64,000 nt of DNA from Streptomyces sp. XY006 (lineage in GTDB: Bacteria > Actinomycetota > Actinomycetes > Streptomycetales > Streptomycetaceae): positions 1 to 64,000 of the forward strand of contig NZ_NOKT01000001.1 of the NCBI RefSeq assembly GCF_002237655.1, in the 5' to 3' direction. A model generated the notes under the pieces. The model saw only the letters and a program-made list of their open reading frames with translations, was not told where the DNA came from and searched no databases. Positions 23,377 through 30,513 of the stretch are shown one piece after another. The position numbers and the translations under genes were made by a program. Numbering within the stretch: the first letter of the stretch is position 1; each line of letters starts with the position of its first letter.

Positions 23377-24138
23377 GTGTCGACACCGTCCGAGCCCGGG
23401 CCGCCGCACGGCGAACCGCCCCTCGAACCCATCCGCGTGCTCCGGCCGCGGCGCACCGACGCGCTCGCGGAACTCATGCGCGAGTACCACGAGGAGACCG
23501 GCCGCACGGCGGGCGGCCCCGCGCCCGGCGGCTACGAGTCCATCACCCTGCCCCGCTCACCGGCCGGCCCGGGAGCCCCGTCGCCTGCTCCGGCCCCTTC
23601 GGAAGCCCTGACCCAGGAACTCCCGCCCCTGGCCCCGGTCCACGGCGGTGGCCGTGGCGCACCCCCCGGCGCCGGGCTGCGCCGCGCCGCCGTCGCGGTG
23701 GCCGTCGCCGCGTCGGCGGTGCTCGGCTTCGGCGGCGCCCTCCTGCTCGTGAAGGGCGGCGGCACCGCGGACGAAGCGGCCCCCGCGCCTCGGCCCACGC
23801 GGTCCGCCGCCGCCCCCGCACCCGTGCCCACCCCCACCCCGCCCGCCGCCGCCCCCGCACCCGTGCCCACCCCCACCCCGCCCGCCGCCGACCCCGACGG
23901 CCCCGGCACGCTCCGCGAGGGAGCCACCGGCCCCGAGGTGACCGAACTCCAGACACGGCTGCTGAACATCCCGGACGTCTACCGGGACGGCTCCACCAGC
24001 GGCCACTACGACCCCACCCTGACTGCGGCGGTCGCCCGCTTCCAGCTCTGGTACGGCATCAGCGGCGACGAGACCGGCGTCTACGGCAACGACACCCGCG
24101 CGGCGCTGGAGTCCCGCACCGCACCCGTCACCGGCTGA
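23377..24138 (+). CDS. Membrane protein with extracellular peptidoglycan-binding domain
   Basis: The 253-residue protein has a proline-rich cytoplasmic N-terminus, a single membrane helix (about 104-127, RRAAVAVAVAASAVLGFGGA), a repeated AAAPAPVPTPTPP linker that probably spans the wall, and a C-terminal peptidoglycan-binding domain (LREGATGPEVTELQTRLLNI, YDPTLTAAVARFQLWYGI). The N-terminal LRPRRTDALAELMREYHEET segment recurs in Streptomyces proteins of this architecture. It would be a type II membrane protein contacting peptidoglycan; the intracellular part may sense or transmit. GTG 23377 follows GAAGGAGAACAGC. The linker DNA is a 39-base tandem repeat. Confidence 0.8.
   Translation: MSTPSEPGPPHGEPPLEPIRVLRPRRTDALAELMREYHEETGRTAGGPAPGGYESITLPRSPAGPGAPSPAPAPSEALTQELPPLAPVHGGGRGAPPGAGLRRAAVAVAVAASAVLGFGGALLLVKGGGTADEAAPAPRPTRSAAAPAPVPTPTPPAAAPAPVPTPTPPAADPDGPGTLREGATGPEVTELQTRLLNIPDVYRDGSTSGHYDPTLTAAVARFQLWYGISGDETGVYGNDTRAALESRTAPVTG
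23804..23892 (+). repeat. 39-base tandem repeat encoding the APVPTPTPP linker
   Basis: Two identical 39-base units (23804-23842 and 23843-23881) and the start of a third encode the linker AAAPAPVPTPTPP twice. Copy number could vary between strains, changing the reach of the peptidoglycan-binding domain. Confidence 0.8.
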
Positions 24139-24173
24139 TCCCGGGGACGCCTTCGTCCGACGACACCCCGGGA
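24139..24173. terminator. Hairpin after the peptidoglycan-binding protein gene
   Basis: TCCCGGGG (24139-24146) and CCCCGGGA (24166-24173) form a perfect 8-base-pair stem beginning right after the stop codon. Confidence 0.5.
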
Positions 24174-24208
24174 GGCGTCGGCCGCGCGGCGCGGGCGATG
24201 ATGCGAAC

Positions 24209-24700
24209 ATGGCGGGTATGGACGCCTTCATCGACCGGCTGAACCCCGACATGTACGTGGTCACGGCCGTCGCGGGCGGTGAACGGGCGGGCTGCCTGGT
24301 CGGATTCGCCTCGCAGTGCTCGATGAAGCCCGTGCGGTTCGTGGTGTGGCTGTCGGAGCTCAACCACACCTTCCGGGTGGCCCGCGACGCCGACGTCCTC
24401 GCTGTGCACCTGCTCACCCGCGAACAGCACGACCTCGCCGAGCTGTTCGGCGGCCGCACCGGCGACGAGACGGACAAGTTCGAAGGCCTGCGGCTGCGCG
24501 AGGCGTACGGCGGGGCGCTCGTGCTGGAGGACGCCCCGGCCTGGTTCGTCGGGCGGATCGTGACGCGCGCCGGCGGCGGCGACCACATCGGCTTCGTGCT
24601 GGACCCGGTCGAGTGGGGCGGACGGGAGCCCTCCGAGGAGGAGCCCGTGCTGCGTCTCTCCGACGCCCTCACGATCGATCCCGGTCACCCGGTCGACTGA
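24209..24700 (+). CDS. Flavin reductase-like (split-barrel, FMN-binding) protein
   Basis: The 163-residue protein has the flavin reductase domain pattern: LNPDMYVVTAVAGGERAGCLVGFASQCSMKPVRFVVWLSELNHT in strand order, then ADVLAVHLLTREQHDLAELF and GRTGDETDKFEGL, the GG/GDE-xDKF motif of FMN-binding members that provide reduced flavin to monooxygenases or reduce small substrates. No cognate oxygenase is next to it. Either ATG 24209 (MAGMDAFIDRL) or 24218 could be used. It is probably a single gene. Confidence 0.82.
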   Translation: MAGMDAFIDRLNPDMYVVTAVAGGERAGCLVGFASQCSMKPVRFVVWLSELNHTFRVARDADVLAVHLLTREQHDLAELFGGRTGDETDKFEGLRLREAYGGALVLEDAPAWFVGRIVTRAGGGDHIGFVLDPVEWGGREPSEEEPVLRLSDALTIDPGHPVD

Positions 24701-24832
24701 CCCGGGCGCCCGCGGTTCGAACGCCGGGCAACGTCTCGGGAAAGCGGCGCGGCGGCGCGGGCCCGCGTGCCCCACCCTGGCCGGGGGCGGCAGGCGAGCC
24801 GCCCGGACCGCCGCGAACCGAAGGCCACGCCC

Positions 24833-24934
24833 ATGAACGGCTCCCGCATCCCCGGCCTGGTGCTGCCCACCGTCTTCCTGCTGGCCCTGGTCGTGGGCCT
24901 GTGGTGGTACTGGAGGCACCGCGGCGACTCGTGA
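24833..24934 (+). CDS. 33-residue single-helix membrane peptide
   Basis: A 34-codon frame encodes MNGSRIPGLVLPTVFLLALV followed by VGLWWYWRHRGDS: one membrane helix with a short N-terminal tail and a basic, tryptophan-rich C-terminal end. CCGAAGGCC precedes the ATG at a suitable distance, and the stop is just ahead of the convergent phosphatase gene. No family is recognised. It is short enough for a chance frame, but composition, helix and ribosome site support expression. Confidence 0.45.
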   Translation: MNGSRIPGLVLPTVFLLALVVGLWWYWRHRGDS

Positions 24935-24970
24935 GCGGGGCCGCGGACCCGGCTCACCCCCAGAGGTGCC

Positions 24971-27409
24971 CTACCGCCCCTGATCCACCGGAGAGGCCGG
25001 AGCGACCGGAGAGACCGGAACCCGGACGTCGACGACGCACACGTCGTCCCGCCGCTCGTCCGGCAGCATCCGCGCCAGCAGCGGTCCGAGCGACGCCGGC
25101 CCCTCGGTCCGTGCCGTGGCGACGGCGTCGGCCAGGCGTTCCATGCCCCGGTCGATGCTCGCCGGCGGGTGCTCCACCAGACCGTCGGTGAACAGGATGA
25201 GCCGGTCGCCCGGTTCGAGACGGCACTCCGCCTCCTCGAAGACCGGAGTGGCGGTGGCCCCGATCAGCATGCCGCGCGGGCGGTGCAGATACCGCGCCTC
25301 GCCGTTGCGCAGCAGCAGCGGTGGCGGATGCCCGGCCTGGGCCCAGACCAGTCGGCGGTCGCGGGGGTTGTAGCGGGCCAGCACCATCGTCGCCGTGGCG
25401 TAGGTGTCACGCGAGTGCAGCAGCAGCGTGTTCAGCCGGGCCAGCGCGCCGGTCAGCGACGAGCCCGTGATGACCATGCCCTTGGCGGTGAAGCGGAGTT
25501 GGGCCATCGTGGCGACGGCGTCGACGCCGTGCCCGGCGACGTCGCCGACCACCAGCAGCGCGTCGCCCTCGGGCAGTTCGATGGCGCTGAACCAGTCGCC
25601 GCCGACGTGCACCCCCGACTGGGCGGGCAGATAGGCGACTTCCACGCGCAGCCCCGCCAGGTGCACCGGCCGGTTGGCCAGCGGCAGCAGCGCGTGCTGG
25701 AGCCGGGACGCGAGCGTCCGCTCGGCCTGGAGCACGTCGTGCTGGGTGAGGATCGCCCGCTCGCTCTCGACCAGGGCGAGTTCCGCCCGCCGCCGGGCGG
25801 TCATGTCCTGCACGAAGCCGTGCACCTCGACGGGCCGGCCGTGTATGTCGGTCACCGCCTCGGCGGCGAGCCGCAGATGCCGGATGCCGCCGCTGGTCCT
25901 GACCCGGAACGGCACGTCGAACGCCCGCCCCTCCGCGACGAGTTCGCCGACGGCACGGGTCAGCACGGGCGTGTCCTCGGGCAGGGCGAGCTCGGGCATC
26001 TCGGTCAGGCCGACCGGGCCGCGCGCCGGGTCCCGGCCGAGCAGGGTGAACACCTGGGTCGACCAGGAGGCGTCCCGGCCGGTCAGGTTCCAGCTCGCCC
26101 AGCCGAGGTTGCCCAGCCGCTGCAGATCCGCGAGCCGCTGTTCCTGCCGGTCGGAGGAGCCGTGCCGGATCCAGGAGACCACCAGGGTGTCGCCCAGCGG
26201 CGCCACCCGCACGGTGTACGTGAACAGCTCGGGGACGCCCGCCACGACCTCCTCGTGCGCGAAGGGCTCGCCCTCGTACTGCTCCCCGGTGGCCAGGACG
26301 TGCAGGCAGCCCCGCCACAGGGGCTGGGCCGCCAGCGCCGACCGGAACTCCAGCAGCCGCCGCCCGGCCGCTTTCTCTCCGGGGCGGCCCAGCAGGTCAC
26401 CCACCTGGTTGGTCGCGGCCTCCACCCGGAAGTCCTCGGTCTCGCCCGTCGCGCCGCGCAGCGGGGTGAGCAGCATGGCCGCGACCGGCAGCGCCTCGAA
26501 CAGCGCCTGCACCGCGTCCGTGTCGGCGTCGGGCCGCCGCTCCGCAGGGGGGTCGAAGGCCCGCAGCCGTCCGGCGCACAGGCCGGTGAGCCCCCGCAGG
26601 TGCGCGCGGTCGCGGGAGGTGAAGGCCCCGGCCCGGCCGCGCAGGACACCGATGCAGACGTCGGCGGAGCCCACGGTCACGACCGGCAGCCAGGCCCGTG
26701 AGCGCCACCGCTCGGGAGGGTCGCCGATCAGCAGGTACCGGCGCGCGTCCGAGGCGAGGTCCTCCAGCCAGCGCGGCTCGCGCGCCCGCAGCGCGTCCAG
26801 CGCCGCGATTCCGGCCAGCGGCGGCACCCGGCACCACTGGGCGGCCAGGTCGTCGTCGACGCCCGCGTGCCCGATGAGTTCGAGTCCGCCGTCGGGCCTG
26901 CGGGCGTAGATCAGGATCGCGTCCGCCCCCATGTCCGGGGCGAGGTGCTCCAGCAGGCAGCGGGCGAGGTCCTGCGGTGTCGTCACCCGAACGAGGGCCT
27001 GTCCGAGGCGGCCCAGGGCGGCGGCGACGTCGTCCGGCGCGGACACCTCCGCCAGGGCGGGCTGCTCGATGTCCGGGGTGTCCGGCGCGGCGCTTCCGGC
27101 CGCCCTGCCCGGGCCGGGGGGAGTGGGCGCGAGGTTTCCGAGGGTGATCCAGCACTCCTCCAGCAGGGTGTGACGGCCCGCCTTGGCTCGCTGGAGCAGC
27201 CGTTCGCCCGCCGCGTCGGCGGAGCAGCCGGTCAGGGCCATCACCGCGCCTTTGGCCCGTTCCACGATGGCCGAGGTCGCCGTCTGGTCGCGCAGCCGGT
27301 CCATCTCGGCGCGCTGCCGGGCGACGATCCTGGCCAGTTCGACCAGATCGGGTGCGCCACCGGGGCCAGTCGGCGTCACGGGCTCGCTCACGCGTTGAGC
27401 ATTGCACAT
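24971..27409 (-). CDS. ANTAR-GAF-PAS-PP2C (SpoIIE-type) sensor phosphatase
   Basis: The 812-residue protein has an ANTAR-like N-terminal segment (ERAKGAVMALTGCSADAAGE, about 48-95), a GAF domain (about 135-280, LLEHLAPDMGADAILIYARR), a PAS domain region (about 290-570, with FEALPVAAMLLTPLRG and VHGFVQDMTARRRAEL), and a C-terminal PP2C/SpoIIE serine phosphatase (from about 590, with VGGDWFSAIELPEGDALLVV, GDVAGHGVDAVATMA and LILFTDGLVEH). Metal-binding acidic residues of the phosphatase are present. Such Streptomyces proteins are thought to dephosphorylate anti-sigma-factor antagonists in response to sensed signals. The start is ATG 27409; GTG 27391 is an alternative. Confidence 0.88.
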   Translation of the reverse strand: MCNAQRVSEPVTPTGPGGAPDLVELARIVARQRAEMDRLRDQTATSAIVERAKGAVMALTGCSADAAGERLLQRAKAGRHTLLEECWITLGNLAPTPPGPGRAAGSAAPDTPDIEQPALAEVSAPDDVAAALGRLGQALVRVTTPQDLARCLLEHLAPDMGADAILIYARRPDGGLELIGHAGVDDDLAAQWCRVPPLAGIAALDALRAREPRWLEDLASDARRYLLIGDPPERWRSRAWLPVVTVGSADVCIGVLRGRAGAFTSRDRAHLRGLTGLCAGRLRAFDPPAERRPDADTDAVQALFEALPVAAMLLTPLRGATGETEDFRVEAATNQVGDLLGRPGEKAAGRRLLEFRSALAAQPLWRGCLHVLATGEQYEGEPFAHEEVVAGVPELFTYTVRVAPLGDTLVVSWIRHGSSDRQEQRLADLQRLGNLGWASWNLTGRDASWSTQVFTLLGRDPARGPVGLTEMPELALPEDTPVLTRAVGELVAEGRAFDVPFRVRTSGGIRHLRLAAEAVTDIHGRPVEVHGFVQDMTARRRAELALVESERAILTQHDVLQAERTLASRLQHALLPLANRPVHLAGLRVEVAYLPAQSGVHVGGDWFSAIELPEGDALLVVGDVAGHGVDAVATMAQLRFTAKGMVITGSSLTGALARLNTLLLHSRDTYATATMVLARYNPRDRRLVWAQAGHPPPLLLRNGEARYLHRPRGMLIGATATPVFEEAECRLEPGDRLILFTDGLVEHPPASIDRGMERLADAVATARTEGPASLGPLLARMLPDERRDDVCVVDVRVPVSPVAPASPVDQGR

Positions 27410-27487
27410 CCGGCCCGATCTGAGAGCGCCTCGTGAGCAGGGAGTGCTCTGGCATCACGCGCCCCGCCCGTCACACGCCTCCCGGCG

Positions 27488-28054
27488 TCAGCGGCCGTCG
27501 CGCGGATACAGCCACAGCCGCAGCAGCCGGCTGAGCCGCGGCATCACCAGGTAGGTCAGCACCGGCAGCAGCACCAGCGGGAACACGGCGGCCCGCAGCG
27601 GCAGCGGCCAGCCGGTGGTGTGCGGCGTCACCAGCCACTGGACGAGCAGCGTGAACGGGTAGGCGCCGAGGAAGGTCGTCAGGACCATCTTCCAGCGCGG
27701 CGGGGCCTGCACGGTGGTGCCGGGCAGGCTGAACCAGCTCTCCATGCCGGACGTCGACTGGCGTTCGCTGCCGACCTCCGTGGCGATGTCCTCGATCCGC
27801 CGGTGCCAGCGCGCACGCTCCTCGGACTCCAGCCAGGCGGCGAGCCGGTGCCGGTCGGACCAGCGCAGCACCGCGTGGTAGCGGTGGCCGTCCTCCACCG
27901 TCAGCCAGGAGACGCCCTCGTTGCCGGGGAACCGGCGGGCGCAGCGGCTGATGCCGTGCGTCCACTCCTCGAACTCCCGCTCACGGCCGGGACGCACCCG
28001 CCAGGTCAGGACCGTTGTCACCGGCTCGCCGCGCCGGACTTCGGTGGTGCTCAT
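27488..28054 (-). CDS. Antibiotic biosynthesis monooxygenase-domain protein with two membrane helices
   Basis: The 188-residue protein combines an ABM (dimeric alpha/beta-barrel) domain at about 12-105 (VTTVLTWRVRPGREREFEEW, HRYHAVLRWSDRHRLAAWLESEERARW) with two membrane helices (FLGAYPFTLLVQWLVTPHT and LRAAVFPLVLLPVLTYLVMP). This soluble-plus-membrane layout is a recognised bacterial ABM subfamily; despite the name its role in antibiotic synthesis is unproven, and heme- or quinone-related functions are possible. ATG 28054 is chosen because upstream in-frame codons encode nothing like the domain. Confidence 0.82.
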   Translation of the reverse strand: MSTTEVRRGEPVTTVLTWRVRPGREREFEEWTHGISRCARRFPGNEGVSWLTVEDGHRYHAVLRWSDRHRLAAWLESEERARWHRRIEDIATEVGSERQSTSGMESWFSLPGTTVQAPPRWKMVLTTFLGAYPFTLLVQWLVTPHTTGWPLPLRAAVFPLVLLPVLTYLVMPRLSRLLRLWLYPRDGR

Positions 28055-28127
28055 CCCGTTACGCGTGCCACGCGCGGCGCGGGTCATGCCTGTGCGGTCA
28101 CGCGCGGCGTGGGTCAGGCCTGTGTGG

Positions 28128-28502
28128 TCACGCGTGGCGGTTGGCCTCCACCAGGGCCTGGGTCACGGCCCGGACGCTGCGCGCGATGTGCTGCAGCTGC
28201 ATGACCTCGGCCGCGTACAGCTTGATGGTGTGCTCGATGACGCCCTCGTGCAGGCCGAGCCCGGGCAGGTCGGCGCGGGCGGTCTGCAGGGCGGTGCGGG
28301 CGATCCGGATCTCGTTCTGGACCTGGATCTGGGCGTGCCGGGCGAGGAGCACCGGTTGGCGGACGAACACGGGGTAGCCGGCGTAGCGCGCGGGGACCAG
28401 CTCGCGCAGCCACTTGGCCGCCGAGCGCTCCCAGTCGTAGCTTCCGGGGGTCTTGACCTGGCAGGGCCAGTCCGGGCTGATGCGCGTGGACGTCAGGGGC
28501 AT
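28128..28502 (-). CDS. Conserved hypothetical helical protein
   Basis: The 124-residue product (MPLTSTRISPDWPCQVKTPG...) has conserved-looking helical segments: WERSAAKWLRELVPARYAGY, LARHAQIQVQNEIRIARTAL and IEHTIKLYAAEVMQLQHIAR. It has no membrane helix or signal. I do not recognise a named family. ATG 28502 has GGAAG eight bases upstream, while the ATG two codons earlier would be too close. It lies 73 bases before the ABM gene on the same strand and downstream of an AT-rich region with an inverted repeat that may hold its promoter. Confidence 0.7.
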   Translation of the reverse strand: MPLTSTRISPDWPCQVKTPGSYDWERSAAKWLRELVPARYAGYPVFVRQPVLLARHAQIQVQNEIRIARTALQTARADLPGLGLHEGVIEHTIKLYAAEVMQLQHIARSVRAVTQALVEANRHA

Positions 28503-28703
28503 GATCATCGCTTCCGGGTGTGCGGCGTCGTGAGGGTGGACGACGGGTCGGGGCGGCCCCGGCCTAGGGGATGACCGGGGCCGCCACGGACACCCGGGAC
28601 GCCGGAGCGGGTAGGACCCGGCTCCACGGGTGCGGAACGGATCCGGAGCAGCCGGGTCGCGATCCGTGAGCAGTATTTATATATGCCAACCGGTTTGCAA
28701 GAA

Positions 28704-28721
28704 GCATGAAAACATTCATGC
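28704..28721. promoter_or_regulatory. GCATGAA-n4-TTCATGC operator-like inverted repeat in an AT-rich gap
   Basis: A perfect 7-base inverted repeat with a 4-base spacer (AACA) lies between the RpiR gene and the helical-protein gene, next to a TATTTATATATGCC stretch (28674-28687) and the palindrome AACCGGTT (28688-28695). RpiR-type regulators often bind TGAAA-n-TTTCA-like sites, so this may be its operator for the leftward gene at 28502. Confidence 0.5.
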
Positions 28722-28765
28722 GCGCTTTGTTGCGGCTGATGCCCTTCTGCACCGGGCCGCGCCCC

Positions 28766-29683
28766 TCAGTCGCGCAGGAAGAACTGGTGCTGGTCGGCGA
28801 CCTGCTCGTACTCCTCCAGCCGGGCCTGCGTCCGCTCCGGGTCCGCGTCCGTCATGGCCTGCAGCAGCGCCGAGCACATCACGCCCGGGGCGGCGTAGGA
28901 GTCGAAGACCAGACGTGAGCCGGTGCCGGTGGCGAAGACGACGTCGGCCTCGTCGGCGAGCGGCCCGAGGGCCAGGTCGGTGATGAGGGCGACCTTGAGC
29001 CCGGCGCCCCGCGCGACCCGGAGGGCCGTCAGGGTCTCCTGGGCGTGCCGCGGCATGGAGAAGGCCAGCACCCAGGTGCCCCCCGCCTCACGGGACTGCA
29101 GCAGGGCGTCGTAGGCGACGCTGCCGCCGCGCGTCACGACCCGGACGTCCGGGTGGACCCGGCGCGCGGCATAGGCGAAGTACTCGGCGAGGGAGACCGA
29201 GATGCGCAGGCCGAGGACCGTCAGGGGGGCCGACGACGACAGCTTGCGGCCGATGTCGATGACCAGGTCGGGGTCGGCGAAGTCGCGGCGCAAATTCTCC
29301 AGGTTCTCGATCTCGGCGTCGACCGCCGCCTGCAGTTCGTTGCCCCGGTTCTCCTCGGGAGCGCCGCCGGCGAGGGTGCCGAGCGCGATCGACTGGAGCT
29401 TCTCCCGCAGCGCCGGGTAACCGCTGAAGCCGACCGCCGAGGCGAACCGCGTCACCGAGGGCTGGCTCACCCCCACCCGGTCCGCGAGGTCCGTGATCGA
29501 CAGGAAGGCCGCCTCGGTGATGTGCTCGATCAGGTACTGGGCGATGCGCCGCTGCCCCGGGGACAGGCGCGGCCGGTCGAAGAGCGACCTGAGCTGGGCG
29601 GACGGGGAGACCTCCGCTTCCGGGGCCGCCTTCCCCGAGGTGATCGCGGATGCCTGTGCGCGTGCCTGCTGCGGCGATGGCAC
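28766..29683 (-). CDS. MurR/RpiR family transcriptional regulator
   Basis: The 305-residue protein has an N-terminal RpiR helix-turn-helix (LSPGQRRIAQYLIEHITEAA, SITDLADRVGVSQPSVTRFASAVGFSGYPALREKL at about 40-95) and a C-terminal SIS sugar-phosphate-binding domain (APLTVLGLRISVSLAEYFAY, GGTWVLAFSMPRHAQETLTA). The usual SIS S-T motif reads AFSMPR. It senses a phosphosugar and controls sugar metabolism; its target here is not certain. The start is GTG 29683 with AAGGAGGCGCACC upstream. An AT-rich inverted repeat lies just downstream, in the gap before the next leftward gene. Confidence 0.88.
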   Translation of the reverse strand: MPSPQQARAQASAITSGKAAPEAEVSPSAQLRSLFDRPRLSPGQRRIAQYLIEHITEAAFLSITDLADRVGVSQPSVTRFASAVGFSGYPALREKLQSIALGTLAGGAPEENRGNELQAAVDAEIENLENLRRDFADPDLVIDIGRKLSSSAPLTVLGLRISVSLAEYFAYAARRVHPDVRVVTRGGSVAYDALLQSREAGGTWVLAFSMPRHAQETLTALRVARGAGLKVALITDLALGPLADEADVVFATGTGSRLVFDSYAAPGVMCSALLQAMTDADPERTQARLEEYEQVADQHQFFLRD

Positions 29684-29842
29684 CGGTGCGCCTCCTTCGT
29701 CTCCCAGAGACGTTCAACATAGCTCACGCACCGTGGTGACCAGGGCTTCTCGGCTACAGCACATGAGCTGCCCCGGTCGGGGATGTCCGGACGCCGGGCG
29801 GGAACCCGCCGACTGCAGCAGATCTTGAGAGGAGTCACCGCC

Positions 29843-30004
29843 ATGACCACCCCCGAGGAGAACCGTCCCAAGACGGACACCACCGACGAGGTCCTGGAGC
29901 AGCACGACGATCACGGCTCCCGCCCGCCCGGCGCGACCGGCCGCACGATGCGCGAGGCCCTGGAGGAGGCCGAGGTGCGCCCCGACGACTACGACGAGCG
30001 GTAG
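29843..30004 (+). CDS. Small acidic conserved protein, function unknown
   Basis: A 53-residue, highly charged, probably disordered protein (MTTPEENRPKTDTTDEVLEQ, HDDHGSRPPGATGRTMREAL, EEAEVRPDDYDER). GAGAGGAGTCACCGCC gives a strong ribosome site before ATG 29843. Composition and codon bias are typical of a real gene. No family is recognised. The next gene follows 53 bases downstream on the same strand. Confidence 0.65.
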   Translation: MTTPEENRPKTDTTDEVLEQHDDHGSRPPGATGRTMREALEEAEVRPDDYDER

Positions 30005-30057
30005 CCCACGCCGGCCATCGCGACCCGACCGACGACGTTTCCGGCAGGTGAGACCGC

Positions 30058-30459
30058 ATGGGCGCGCTGAGTGCGCTGGAAGAGACTCTGGAGAACCGAT
30101 GGGAGGCGCTGTGGGCGCGAGTCCTCGACAAGGAACCGGTCGAGGTCGTCGACGCCCTGCGACGCGAGTGCGACGACAACGCGGTGGTGTGCAGTGAGGG
30201 CCGGGTCATGGTCCCGAACGCCTACGACGTCGAACTGCCCGACGACGTCCACGAACACCTGACCCGCACCGGCACCGACGTGGGCCAGGCCCTCACCGAC
30301 AGCCTGTCCCGCCACGCGGACCGCCGCGGCTACGAATGGGCGGGACCCCTGGCGGTCCATGTGGCGAGGTGCCCCGAGGTGCCCAACGGCCGCTACCGGG
30401 TGGCCAGCAGGGTGATGCCCCACGTGAGCGCCGACGGGTTCTTCCACGCGGCCCATTGA
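30058..30459 (+). CDS. Free-standing DUF3662 (FhaA N-terminal) domain protein
   Basis: The 133-residue protein matches the N-terminal domain of FhaA: LEETLENRWEALWARVLDKE, PVEVVDALRRECDDNAVVCSEGRVMVPNAYDVELP. In FhaA this domain is followed by a linker and a phosphothreonine-binding FHA domain and takes part in control of cell-wall synthesis and division through kinase signalling; here no FHA domain follows and the protein stops after DGFFHAAH. It could be a stand-alone partner binding the same ligand or protein. AGGTGAGACCGC precedes ATG 30058. A hairpin follows the gene. Confidence 0.8.
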   Translation: MGALSALEETLENRWEALWARVLDKEPVEVVDALRRECDDNAVVCSEGRVMVPNAYDVELPDDVHEHLTRTGTDVGQALTDSLSRHADRRGYEWAGPLAVHVARCPEVPNGRYRVASRVMPHVSADGFFHAAH

Positions 30460-30477
30460 GACGCGTTCCGTGACCCG

Positions 30478-30509
30478 CCCCCTGCCTCGTGAGGTGCGGA
30501 GCCAGGGGG
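30478..30509. terminator. Hairpin between convergent genes
   Basis: CCCCCTG (30478-30484) and CAGGGGG (30503-30509) form a perfect 7-base-pair stem between the DUF3662 gene and the convergent membrane glycosyltransferase gene. Confidence 0.5.
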
Positions 30510-30513
30510 ACGC

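Noticed and set aside
23532..23969. A Gly/Val-rich repetitive protein on the minus strand of the peptidoglycan-binding gene
   Set aside because: The apparent GAGAAAGGVGVGT repeats are simply the antisense translation of the Pro/Thr linker repeat.
28564..28752. A 62-residue minus-strand frame starting just after the RpiR gene
   Set aside because: It overlaps the AT-rich regulatory region, has no ribosome site or domain and its composition is unlike its neighbours.
28706..28918. A 70-residue plus-strand frame in the AT-rich region
   Set aside because: Its C-terminal two-thirds is antisense to the RpiR coding region and has no recognisable fold.
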